Source of the DNA: Actinostola sp. cb2023
Taxonomy: Eukaryota; Cnidaria; Anthozoa; Actiniaria; Actinostolidae
Direction of reading: 5' to 3'
Assembly: GCA_033675265.1 (NCBI GenBank)
Contig: JAUJYZ010000403.1
Coordinates: 1-64,000, forward strand
DNA length: 64,000 nt
Shown here: positions 55,330 through 64,000 of the stretch, piece by piece
How the letters are laid out: the number at the start of each line of letters is the position of its first letter
Numbering within the stretch: the stretch's first letter is position 1
The notes under the pieces: model-generated
Told to the model about the DNA's origin: nothing
The model's database searches: none
The model's input: only the letters and a program-made list of their open reading frames with translations
Program-made: the position numbers and the translations under genes

Positions 55330-56680
55330 TTTCCTTAAAAAGGGCAGAGCTCTATATAAAACTATATTAGAGAGGGTGAGCCATGCTACATGGAAACTGG
55401 GGAGGGTCAACACTTTTTTTTTGATCTCGTTTTATACCTACTGGGCCAGCGGAAAAAGAACTCATTCAAATCCAGTTTACCTTCACACCCAACCCCTTTA
55501 CTTTTTTACCAGTGTTACGTACGGATGACAAAAAAAAAGAGAAGCAGTATTTAGCCCTGTTTTTGTGAAGATCACTGGAGTTTCAGCTTTTTTGCAGGCA
55601 TAAGATGTGGACTTTTAATCAGCTAAATATTGTTTGATGTCCTTTTCTTTTTCCAGTGTAAAAGTCAAAATATATTTAGAGGATTTGAGTGAAACAAAGT
55701 ACTTTACAAACCTTGTGACGTCACACTCTGAAACATGTTTTTCTTGAATATCTTAGAAAGCAATCATTTTACAAAAATATCTCTATGATAACATTATTTC
55801 TTTGGATAATCTATAATATAAAATGCAATAAAATATTTCACTTCAATTGCACTTTAAAATGTTTGATTAACTACAAGAAATGCATTGGGAAACAAAAGTG
55901 AAATATACTTACTGTTATCCACTTCTTTTACTGAGTGATCTTACAATGTGTACGGCAGAAACCTGTCGATATGGCATATCTGATATCATGGCTCAGGTTC
56001 AGTAGTCTGGCCACCGCCCACCAGGCAGGCCACGTCTTCAACAGCAAGCCTCCTGAATGACAAATTGGTTGCCTTGGCGGTTACGATGATGGGGGTAGTG
56101 CAATGAAATTACTCCCTGTTTGAATACTACTTGAATTTCTTGTTTTATCACCATTTATACGAGCATTGAGATTTAATGTGATGCACTCAAGAAATAAATT
56201 ATTATTATTATTATTATTGAGCTTCTTGTGTCTTGACTTTGTCAAGAATAGCCTTGAGCTGTCATTGGCGATGAGCTAACCAGGGAAAGTGCTCGGACTT
56301 TGAGCAGCTAGGAATGGTAGCTCAGTCATAGGGCGTGACTGGTTATATTTCACTGTCTGTCTGTCACCTCTAAAGTAGTATGAATAGCAGTTGCCATTGA
56401 AGGAAAAGAAACCATTGGTTGTGCATGCAGCGCTTTGGTAGCTTTGGCCGGGGATCTCGCATCCTCAATAACCTTGTGTGTGTTTCGCATTTGTCGGGAG
56501 CAAACATTCTGTATATAGGCACATGAGTTTATGTCCACGAAGGGCGCTAACTACGCCATGGTTTCTGTATTGAGCACATGAGCTTGCACGAGGCTCCACG
56601 TTCAACTCATTGCAAATAGTCGAAAGAAATGAACAAATGCATTTTAACTACAAATTAGCAATTAACATTTAGCACCAAAA
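55330..56680. other. No gene; partial foldback copy and retroelement-like tail
   Basis: 55586-55857 matches 39060-39330 (one arm plus body of the TTAA foldback). An (ATT)n tail near 56205-56220 after AAGAAATAAAT looks like the 3' end of a retroelement. The frame at 56350-56538 has no domain. Confidence 0.5.
55586..55857. mobile_element. Partial copy of the foldback at 38934-39330
   Basis: About 90% identity by eye over 270 bases, including GACGTCACACTCT and the terminal CACTTCAATTGCACTTTAA. The left inverted arm is missing. Confidence 0.75.
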
Positions 56681-57479
56681 TTGCACCAGGAAATTGGAAT
56701 AACAATACAGTCAAATTATTTCATGGTCAGTCGTGGATGTGGTTTATTTTATGAGCTGATTTTGTTTCTTGTGTTAGTGCAAGAACCTCCTATGCATTGG
56801 AATACGAACCGAAACGAGGGTGTTTTCCAACTGGGGGTGACGTACCCCCTCCAAATTCTTATATTATTTTTATTATTGTCACGTATATAAGAGGTCGGTC
56901 AATTGTTGCAACAGCAAGTATATGTCAGTTATATTGGTGTACAAAATTTTCACTTTGTCTAGCTGCACCATGTTAAAGGTAAATTTTTGTGAATAATAGT
57001 CCTGAGCACTGTGACTGGTTAGGATTTTGGGCGTGAACTGCCCCAATGAAATGAAACCAATTATTATATATATTATGTGAATTATATAAATAAATTAAAA
57101 ATATAAATCAAAATGCATTACTTACCAGGCTTTCAAAGAAGTATAAACGCCGGTATTGCATTAATTTTTTACAAGGAGGACCGTCCAAATGATCAGAATT
57201 GATTGTAGTTATACGTACCTAACTGTTTTTAGAATATCAAATATTTTCACTTGAGGACCAAATTAACAACCTCAGACTTTGTTTTATTTTTAATGAATAC
57301 CTCCCTGGAAGAGTGGAAAGAGTGATCTTGAAAATTTCTAGAATTCTTTTATGGTTATTCGTATAACTATACTGTAATTCTTATCGTGGGAGAAATATAT
57401 TCCTAATTTTTTGATTCCATTTTAGATCTTAGATCTTAGATCTTAGATTTTAGATCTGTTATTCTTTGTTATCAGATAC
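56681..57479. other. No gene seen; 8-base tandem repeat
   Basis: AT-rich sequence. TTAGATCT-type 8-base units are repeated four to five times at 57423-57456, just downstream of the exon at 57480-57706. Confidence 0.5.
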
Positions 57480-57706
57480 CTGCATCTTCTGTGATGAGTA
57501 CATATTCATAGTGCTGAAGAAGCTCGTAATTTCGTCAAAGAAGCCAAGTTGTCGCCCTCCGGTCTCTGCCATTGTCTGACCAAACTTCTCCCAGGTGCAG
57601 TTGTTTAGTATCATTGGGGGCACTGATTTGAAGTTCCTTTCTCTCTTTTTGGCCACTTGTTCAACTACATCTTGCAGCCATTGATGGAATGCACTTTTGC
57701 ATCGTC
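57480..57706 (-). CDS. Orphan conserved-looking exon (possible DUF3987-type protein)
   Basis: A 227-base exon is bounded by a ttattttttag-like acceptor and a CAG|GTATCT donor. It reads CKSAFHQWLQDVVEQVAKKR, then NFKSVPPMILNNCTWEKFGQ and GGRQLGFFDEITSFFSTMNM. The GFFDEITSF segment resembles a Walker-B-like LFDE strand of DUF3987-type primase/helicase-related proteins that I recall from cnidarians; this is uncertain. The ordered hydrophobic pattern and clean splice borders argue for a real exon. Partner exons were not found within several kb. Confidence 0.5.
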
Positions 57707-58584
57707 CTAAAAATAATTTGAGGTAATCGTGTTAGCATAGCATATTAGTATCTAAGCATACGTCTACAGTTTATCGCAGTTCACACTTTCGTCCACCATT
57801 TTTGAAATGGGCAAACTTTGGGGAGCAAGACCGAAGAAGTCAAAAACTACAGAAGTTACAACAATGGCGGCTTCTCCTGTGGCTTTTGGTATCACAACCT
57901 TGCATAACACAACATAGAATGTTTTCCCTAATACACCATAGGGCTAATTCACGGATACCTCTGTAAAGGAGGGCGCATATATCATGAAAAGGCAAACTGT
58001 TCTCACTGTCAATGTTATATTGTTTAACGTTAAACCATTTAGCCTGTCTACCAAGAATATCGAGCTATTAAAACTACAGTGGATATAATTTGGTACATGG
58101 TTGTACAATCTTCTTGTGGTAATTTACACATACAAACTGATCATGGCTTTGCAAATTGGGACATACCAGTATTATGTCACTCTACTCTATGAATATTCGA
58201 TGTTCTTTCTTTACATTGAGGAGTAATAGACTGTTCTGCCTGTGCTCTCTGCCCTTTTCAGTTTTCACTGAAATGCTATATTCCCCCAGGTCAATAGCTG
58301 ATAATGCATCCCTTGGAACCCTGTAGTACAGGGAATCCCCACACTGCTGATGTAATATTTCGATAACTTTATATGTGTTACAAAGCTGGCCCAATGTCAG
58401 CAGACATTGCGTCCGACTGGCACCATGGACTGAGCACTAGATTTTGTTCTCGTACATAGTCATTAGCAGGTTTGTTGATTCTTATTTTAGGAAAAAAGAC
58501 AAAACTGAAGTCTTTACTTAAGACTTTACTAATGAAAAACTACAATTGGATTAATGTGCATTAGTAAATACTCGATCACTGATA
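57707..58584. other. No gene supported
   Basis: The minus frame at 58182-58394 (GQLCNTYKVIEILHQQCGDS) has protein-like composition but no matching splice sites or known domain. Confidence 0.35.
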
Positions 58585-58953
58585 TCACATTTTGAGCGTT
58601 TTGGAAATCTGTGCCACTACTTTGTAGGGGATGGGAGCGTAACCCGGACCCACGAGTAATTCTGAATACACGAGGCGGCCGAGGAGGAAAATGGTGTGCT
58701 GAAGGACTGTGTGTTGGCGATCTGGCTTGAGCTGACTTGAGCCACCCAACTCAATAGAAGTTTGAATGGCAACAGGAGTAGAACACAATGTGTTGATAAT
58801 GAAGGGAAATTCGACATACCTGGGGCAGTGTTTTGAGCTGAGGATGAAGATGACGAGAACTCGGGAACGTCCCCAGCAAGTCCAAAGCACATTGCTTGTG
58901 AAGCCAACGCTTCTCCATCGTTGTCGGACGACTCCCGTGATGATGTGTTTCAT
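58585..58953 (-). pseudogene. Broken frames of an unknown, possibly gag-like protein
   Basis: Three minus-strand frames over about 58585-59170 each look partly coding: a Ser/Thr-rich stretch (STSESETSPPQQL), a SSRESSDNDGEA...GDVPEFSSSSSS stretch before a CAG|GTATGT donor, and QLKPDRQHTVLQHTIFLLG. Switching between frames suggests several indels. Ser-rich leaders of this kind precede retroelement or recombinase genes, but no family is identified. Confidence 0.3.
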
Positions 58954-59170
58954 TGGTCCAAACTGGCAGAGGGGATTTGGACGGAATTAATGGCCTGTTG
59001 GATCATGGAGGCAGTGGAGCTTTTAGCGCATCAACAACTGACGCAATGAGTTGTTGTGGTGGCGATGTCTCGGACTCAGAGGTCGAAGTGATGACTGTAT
59101 TCGTATTGGATGATATACCAGATGAGCCAGCATAAGTACTATCGCGGCTATTTCAGGTGGAACGAGGCAT

Positions 59171-59922
59171 GATGACAAAGGCAGAAAAACAGCAAAGCAA
59201 AAACCCAGAACTATTTGAGAGGATTCGAAATTGAGGAAAACAGCTTCAGTTTGCTCTTTGCATTTGATATGTAGCCTGTATTGGAATCAGAATTGGTCAT
59301 GTCCAAAGCATGTGGGCTTATTGGATATGAACTGACGGAAACCTACGCTGCCTTGGACCTACCTGGGACCATTTGTTCAGCATTGATGAGGTAGGTTTGT
59401 GTATTTCGAAGGATGATTAGGACCAACGTTTTTTTATTTCATGCTACACAGAGCGATGGTTTTCGGGATATGCTGTTATTTTCACTCTTGCATTCTTATT
59501 TTTACACACACTGATGAACTCAATGAGTTCGTCTTCCCAGAATAGTTTCAAATTGTACCCCCGCTCACGTAGGCAAACTAAAGAGACATATTCATGCATA
59601 CAAATTTCTTACCATCTTGAGTGATAGGTAGTTTTATTGCAGTACCTAGCAATATAAACATGTTTTGATACCCTCCCCTCCATAGAGTGAAAACCTATTG
59701 TTAAAGTACTAAAAGGATCTCAAGGCTGTGGAAGCATACCTTACTGATGATGTATACTTGAAGACTTCTTTATACGTTTTATTTTTCACCACTAACTTTC
59801 TTGTCTAACTATGATTCCTATTACATGGCTTTTAATAATGACTTTATACTATGGCTTTTAATAATGACTTTATACTAAAAGCTGGTGAGACATAACCCAA
59901 ACAGGACCTACTGGGAGTAACC
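59171..59922. other. No gene seen
   Basis: AT-rich, short frames. A 29-base stretch ('ggcttttaataatgactttatact') is repeated in tandem at about 59827-59877. Confidence 0.45.
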
Positions 59923-60200
59923 AATTTGGTAAAAACAATTAAGGAAATTGTCAATTAAGGAAAACTCTAGGTTCCAAAGGTTCCAAGACAGCTACACACT
60001 GTGTGGAATGCCCCTAAACTGGTCAACCTTGGCCTGGGCCGACCAGTTCACTTATCTAAATCCGTTCTATATTCATTATTATTATGTTCTATGTGCGTTA
60101 TATGTCTCATGTGACTACAAATGTCAATCAATATTTTGTATTACACTTCGGACAAGCCTAGTCACAAAATACATTAAACCTAAACAACGAGTTTCAAATA
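59923..60200. repeat. Dispersed repeat, copy 1
   Basis: It shares 'aatttggtaaaaacaatt', 'ctggtcaaccttggcctggg' and 'cctaaacaacgagtttcaa' with 61760-61980, in the same order and orientation. Copy 1 has an extra block at about 60075-60110. The plus-strand frames in both copies are not conserved beyond the shared part. Confidence 0.75.
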
Positions 60201-60276
60201 GTAATATAACAAATACAAAGTTATGTTTGATAACGAGTTCCAAAGGCTAAAACTATAACTGTTCAGCACAACCTTG

Positions 60277-61153
60277 TCAGGCAAGTAACTGTGATTCATT
60301 CGTGGTTTTAGGCCGGGCCAAGTCTCCTTCTCGCTGCAACTCAGTGGCAAGACGTCTTAATTGGGTGATCAATGGTACGCCCTGATATTGCGGTGCTGAT
60401 TCCTTGTGTAAGTATTTTAAAACAGAGAGAAGCAATCCTATATGGTTAGCAGTAGTACTGGGGTTGAGCTTGCGTATTTCCTGTGCAATGGAAGAAAAAG
60501 AAATAATGCTAAGTTGGGAAAAACCGCTCAGGACTAGTTGACAGAAACTCACATTGTAGGAAGAGCACTTACATCCTGGTAATTTAAGTACCATTGGACC
60601 AGTTCAGTGTTCTGGAATACCGATTCGTCTAGTTTTCGAGATGGGATGTTCTTTGCTGATTTGAGAAAACCCAAGTAACCTTTGCAACTGAGAATAAACA
60701 GCCGTATTAGATACTTAGCCGACTATTGAATAAGTTGTTTATCATTTAATTCTGCAACTGAAATAAAATAACTTTAAGCCAACAAATTCTAGAGTATTTT
60801 ACATTGAAAAAGACCAAAATTCTGAAGAAGAAAAAAAAGCTCGATGTTCCCATGATGATATGGCATCCACAGTAGCTCACACACTTCAACTTTACTCAAA
60901 AATAGGCAAAGAGTAAGCCAATTTAATGTTATATATGGCGCCTTATCACACACGTTCTTTGCAGAAGTAAATGATTTTTTTAAACGTGCGTGTAGTTTCT
61001 TTTACTGAGACTAAGTTCTCCTCTCTAGACAGAAAGAAATAGTACTTACAACGTATCCTCTCCTGTGCCTTTTCGAAGGTACTCTTTGAGATGGCAGGAC
61101 TGAGTCTCCAAGTTCAAAGGTTTGGTGAAGAATGTTTTTACTTTAGCCAGCAT
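60277..61153 (-). CDS. Spliced gene with recombinase-like core-binding domain, truncated
   Basis: Three exons: about 61153-61050 (MLAKVKTFFTKPLNLETQ..., donor ACGTT|GTAAGT), 60687-60573 (CKGYLGFLKSAKNIPSRKLD... WYLNYQ, donor GAT|GTAAGT) and 60480-60277 (EIRKLNPSTTANHIGLLLSV...). The joins keep the frame. The pattern 'short helix, LVQWYLNY, then PSTTANHIGLLLSVLKYL' resembles the SAM-like N-terminal domain of tyrosine recombinases in cnidarian elements. The catalytic domain is absent. A frame with a stop lies directly upstream (61154-61393, SDSDDGSAFPSPP in another frame), so the 5' part is also broken. Confidence 0.45.
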
Positions 61154-61759
61154 TCATTTTCGCTTGGATGCGGTTGGCGAAGACGCACCGGCAGCTGATG
61201 CATCACGGAGAATGGTTTCACTTTCACTCTGTGCTGTTGAACTGAAGGTCCAATGCAGGTAAGTTTTCAGGGTTACTTGGAGAACAGCCGACAGGTTCTT
61301 GTTGGATAGATTCACTATTAGGTGGTGACGGAAAGGCGCTACCATCGTCTGAGTCACTGTCGACTTCGTCGTGATGAGCAAGCATTGGACCAACTATGCA
61401 GGTGTCTACTGGGTTGTCATCATCGCTGTCAGATCATTGATAGTTGACAATAAGCAACGGGCACTCTTCTGAGTCAGTCATTCTGTTGGGAATCATAGTA
61501 GAAAGTTCGCGACAGGCAGGACTGAAATGCGAGTGATTGCCGGCGATTGTGACACAAAGGAACTATGTCAACCAACGTAAAACTAGTAAAATAAATAAAT
61601 GTCCGATATTTATACAGGATGGTCCAGGATAGTTGCTGCATGCATGCGTCAAGCAGTTGGATTTTTAGACGGCTATTTTAAAACTTGGTGAGGATTCAGT
61701 GCAGATCTTTGTTGCGGCCGATCTGATGTCAGATCAATAACTTTATAATTATTATCAGA
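61154..61759. other. Broken 5' part of the preceding gene; otherwise no gene
   Basis: The minus strand holds an acidic HHDEVDSDSDDGSAF stretch and a Ser/Ala-rich RDASAAGASSPTASKRK stretch in different frames, as after an indel near 61235. Confidence 0.35.
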
Positions 61760-61980
61760 AATTTGGTAAAAACAATTGCCAATTAAGGAAAACTCTAATA
61801 GGTTCCAAGACAGCTACACGCTGTGTGGAATTCCCCTAAACTGGTCAACCTTGGCCTGGGCTGACCAGTTCACTAATCTAAATCCGTTCTATGTGCATTA
61901 TAGGTCAATTGATATTTTGTATTACACTTCGGACAAGCCTAGTCACAAAAATACACTAAACCTAAACAACGAGTTTCAAC
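61760..61980. repeat. Dispersed repeat, copy 2
   Basis: Second copy of the sequence at 59923-60200, shorter by one internal block. Confidence 0.75.
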
Positions 61981-62120
61981 TTTATCCCATACTCACCCCT
62001 GATTTCCTTGGTGTGGTACACATTTTTGGTCCACATATCATCATTGTAAGATTAAAATCTGTATGATAATTATGTCATGACGTAATAACAGTATAGAAGA
62101 GAGTGTACATGCTCTCTGGG

Positions 62121-62327
62121 AAAGTTACGAAAATCTCACTGTGTACACAGGAAGCCCAAACATGTAAAAAATATATTTTAAAAATGTTCGTGCCGGTTGT
62201 CATGGCAACCGATAGTCCAAATGGGTTGCCATGACAACCGGCACGAACATTCCCCCCCCCCCCCTCCCCCCCCGATTTTTTTACATGTTTGGGCTTCCTG
62301 TGTACACAGTGAGATTTTCGTAACTTT
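62121..62327. mobile_element. Long near-perfect hairpin (foldback)
   Basis: AAAGTTACGAAAATCTCACT...CTGTGTACACAGGAAG...ACATGT on the left pairs with the mirrored sequence on the right, and ATGTTCGTGCCGGTTGTCAT pairs with ATGACAACCGGCACGAACAT around a loop of about 15 bases. Arms are about 85 bases, interrupted by an A/T-rich stretch on the left and a C-run (62251-62274) on the right. Non-coding. Confidence 0.85.
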
Positions 62328-62415
62328 GCGGCATTACTTCCGATGCGAATTCTGTAAACGCCAGATTGTAGAGCATGGAAAGTTGCCGGGTAGAACCCGG
62401 AGGGAAAGTAAATAC

Positions 62416-63089
62416 TTAAGGTGATTCCCTTGAAATAGAAGCAAATCCTAGAATTTTCTATAACTTGGCATGGTGATACATTACGGTATTGAGTTTCAAA
62501 AAATGCACTAAAAACAGGGGGTCACCGCGCTCATTTTTGCGCTACACTGCTTTGAAATTATGGTATTTTAGGTCTTTCAGTCGAGTCTCGCGTGACATCG
62601 GGATCGGGTAAATAATTTTCCACAACTTAAAAGACAAACTATTAATAATGAACTAAAGTGGTTGCTATAGCTATTGTATCTCTAGCCTACCGTCTGAGAG
62701 TAAGAAAATGCTCGAATTTTGCATAGTTGTCGAAAAATAGAACAAAAAACGCAGATGTTCGAACCACCGAGAGGGTCTAAAAATCGATACTCCGTATGCT
62801 TTCATTCAATTTTTTTAATGTTTGAAATCCTACCTTTTTTTAATACTTTGCTATATACTAGAGAACTATAGTGTGATGAAAGTTATTGAATAAAAAATGG
62901 GGGTCACCGTGCTCGTTTTCGATTTATTTTGAGAAAACTTCAGTTACACTTGAAATATTTAACGATTTCCAATGGTCTCCAATGTGCGCGAGCTCGATGG
63001 CTAAGTTAGCGCACGCTCGTCAACTAAAATTTTATTCAGAATCGTGAGCAGTAGAGCGTGCGCAATGCAATTCAAGGGAATCACCTTAA
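62416..63089. mobile_element. Non-autonomous DNA transposon with TTAA ends
   Basis: TTAAGGTGATTCCCTTGAA and TTCAAGGGAATCACCTTAA are perfect terminal inverted repeats 674 bases apart. TTAA at both termini is the target duplication of piggyBac and Kolobok transposons. Two internal GGGGTCACCG(C/T)GCTC motifs lie in direct orientation. No coding frame. Confidence 0.8.
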
Positions 63090-63131
63090 CGAGTATACGT
63101 GCTGAGATAATTAAAAAATAAATGAACTTAC

Positions 63132-63684
63132 GTTTTCAATTAACGATGCGGAAGAATCGGTTGACTCTCGAAGATGTGAAGAGTTGAAGAACTGAAAAAA
63201 GATGTTATCATTTAAGAAAACGTGCTGAGATAATTAAAAAATAAATGTACTTACGTTTTCAATTCACGATGAGGAAGAATCGGTTGATGTGAAGAGTTGA
63301 AGAACTGAAAAAAGATGTTATCATTTAAGAAAACGTGCTGAGATAATAAAAAAATAAATGTACTTACGTTTTCAATTCACGATGAGGAAGAATCGGTTAA
63401 TAATATCGGTTGATGTGAAAGAGTTGAAGAACTGAAAAAAGATGTTATCATTTAAGATAAAATCTCGAAAATACATTCCTCATGAATGGTACTTATGTAC
63501 ATCTTGTAAGTTACCTTACAGTTACCTTGGCTTTCCTTTTTGCAGCTGGCTCTCCTTCCGCCTCCTTTGGAGTTGACTTTTGCTTCGTTCTCATCACTGC
63601 TGTTCTGTCTTTCTTGCCTTCGTATCGCGATCGGTGTATGGATATCCCTTCATAAATAAAGTAGGTTTCCAGCAAGAATGACAT
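63132..63684 (-). CDS. Start of an unknown gene followed by three tandem mini-exons
   Basis: Exon 1 is 63684-63526 (53 codons, phase 0): MSFLLETYFIYEGISIHRSR... with a basic end, PAAKRKAK|GTAACT, resembling a nuclear localisation signal. Three tandem units of 113-127 bases follow (63460-63334, 63333-63221, 63220-63099). Each has a cttttttcag acceptor, a mini-exon starting TTCTTCAACTCTT(T)CACATC, and the donor GAAAAC|GTAAGT. The mini-exons are 63431-63368 (64 bases), 63304-63255 (50) and 63191-63132 (60). Read after exon 1, the 64-base one meets a TGA and the 60-base one stays open (FFNSSHLRESTDSSASLIEN). Further exons would lie at lower coordinates but none is identified. I do not recognise the family. 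Confidence 0.45.
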
Positions 63685-64000
63685 CTGTATCCATCGGAAA
63701 AGTGCTTTGAGCCCTCAAACCACTCCATAAGCTCCACCTTCGTCACCAATATGTAAGATAGATAGGATGCAGACCTTTGCCATGAAAGTCAGCCGGGGTA
63801 AGACTAAAATCATGAGTTCACCCAGCCTAGTCCCAGGTGTTATCTCTTCTAGCCGAGCGCGGAAGTGTGAGAGAACGCCCAGTGAATAGTGCCAAATACT
63901 ATCCTGATTTGGTTAAAATCTATCCTGATTTTGCACTAATGTTGCAAGTGATATGAAGTTTTCATATGATAGTTTCAAATTTTCTTGAAACTTGGCAGCA
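63685..64000. other. Possible upstream exon or promoter of the minus-strand gene
   Basis: A second minus frame (MEWFEGSKHFSDGYRCHSCW) overlaps the 5' end of exon 1 and is also open, so which frame is coding at 63600-63740 is unclear. A duplicated 'ctatcctgattt' lies at 63899-63932. Nothing else is recognised. Confidence 0.3.

Noticed and set aside
56308..56345. TGGTAGCTCAGTCATAGGGCG resembling a tRNA 5' half
   Set aside because: No B box or acceptor stem follows.
58953..59135. Plus frame with acidic DVSDSEVEVMTVFVLDD
   Set aside because: The complementary strand carries the Ser/Thr-rich coding-like text; this is its shadow.

Overview
The window is nuclear DNA of an animal. Genes are split by GT-AG introns, and the sequence is AT-rich and full of foldback elements, non-LTR retrotransposon remains, DNA transposons and triplet microsatellites. 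I see no operons, no ribosome-binding-site logic and no CRISPR array. The mix (Kolobok-like THAP transposase, 2A-bearing OTU and PHD proteins, Crypton-like tyrosine recombinase, Ulp1-type protease in a repeated element) fits an invertebrate best, most likely a cnidarian such as a coral or sea anemone. That placement is inference from remembered families; no search was run.

Layout. 1-6.9 kb: non-coding sequence with two foldback elements (4550-5041, 5527-5855). 6.9-9.15 kb: a plus-strand host gene that I recognise by its motifs as ATG10, the E2-like enzyme of autophagy, with several small indels and no 3' end. 9.35-13.75 kb: a highly indel-ridden second version of 14.56-18.70 kb, best read as an assembly artefact. 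13.8-16.0 kb: a five-exon, minus-strand Kolobok-type transposase with a THAP domain. 16.8-19.6 kb: an unknown 324-codon frame followed by the reverse transcriptase of a 5'-truncated LINE. 20.8-24.3 kb: a minus-strand pair, an RPA-like single-strand DNA-binding protein in two exons and an OTU protease with a 2A-like peptide and five 23-residue repeats. This pairing recalls animal Helitrons, but no Rep/helicase is present.

27.5-30.7 kb: a minus-strand tyrosine-recombinase gene with a tandemly duplicated exon and two frame breaks. 31-36 kb: foldbacks, an ACCGGTC-rich tandem array and large TAC/CTG-type triplet arrays. 37.4-38.2 kb: a tandem series of tiny exons. 38.9-44 kb: foldbacks, a Tc1/mariner-type MITE and fragments of LINE ORF1 and ORF2. 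44.5-54.0 kb: four tandem copies of a 2.4-3.0 kb unit carrying a transposase-like exon and the catalytic end of a Ulp1/C48 protease. 54.2-55.3 kb: a small spliced gene and a 2A-PHD-finger protein of LINE type. 57.5-61.2 kb: an orphan conserved exon and a broken recombinase-like gene. 62.1-63.1 kb: a long hairpin and a TTAA-flanked foldback. 63.1-63.7 kb: the start of a minus-strand gene followed by three tandem mini-exons.

Most coding capacity belongs to mobile elements. The one clear cellular gene is ATG10. Several disrupted frames are broken at homopolymers or dinucleotide runs, so sequencing error and true decay cannot be separated from this sequence alone.
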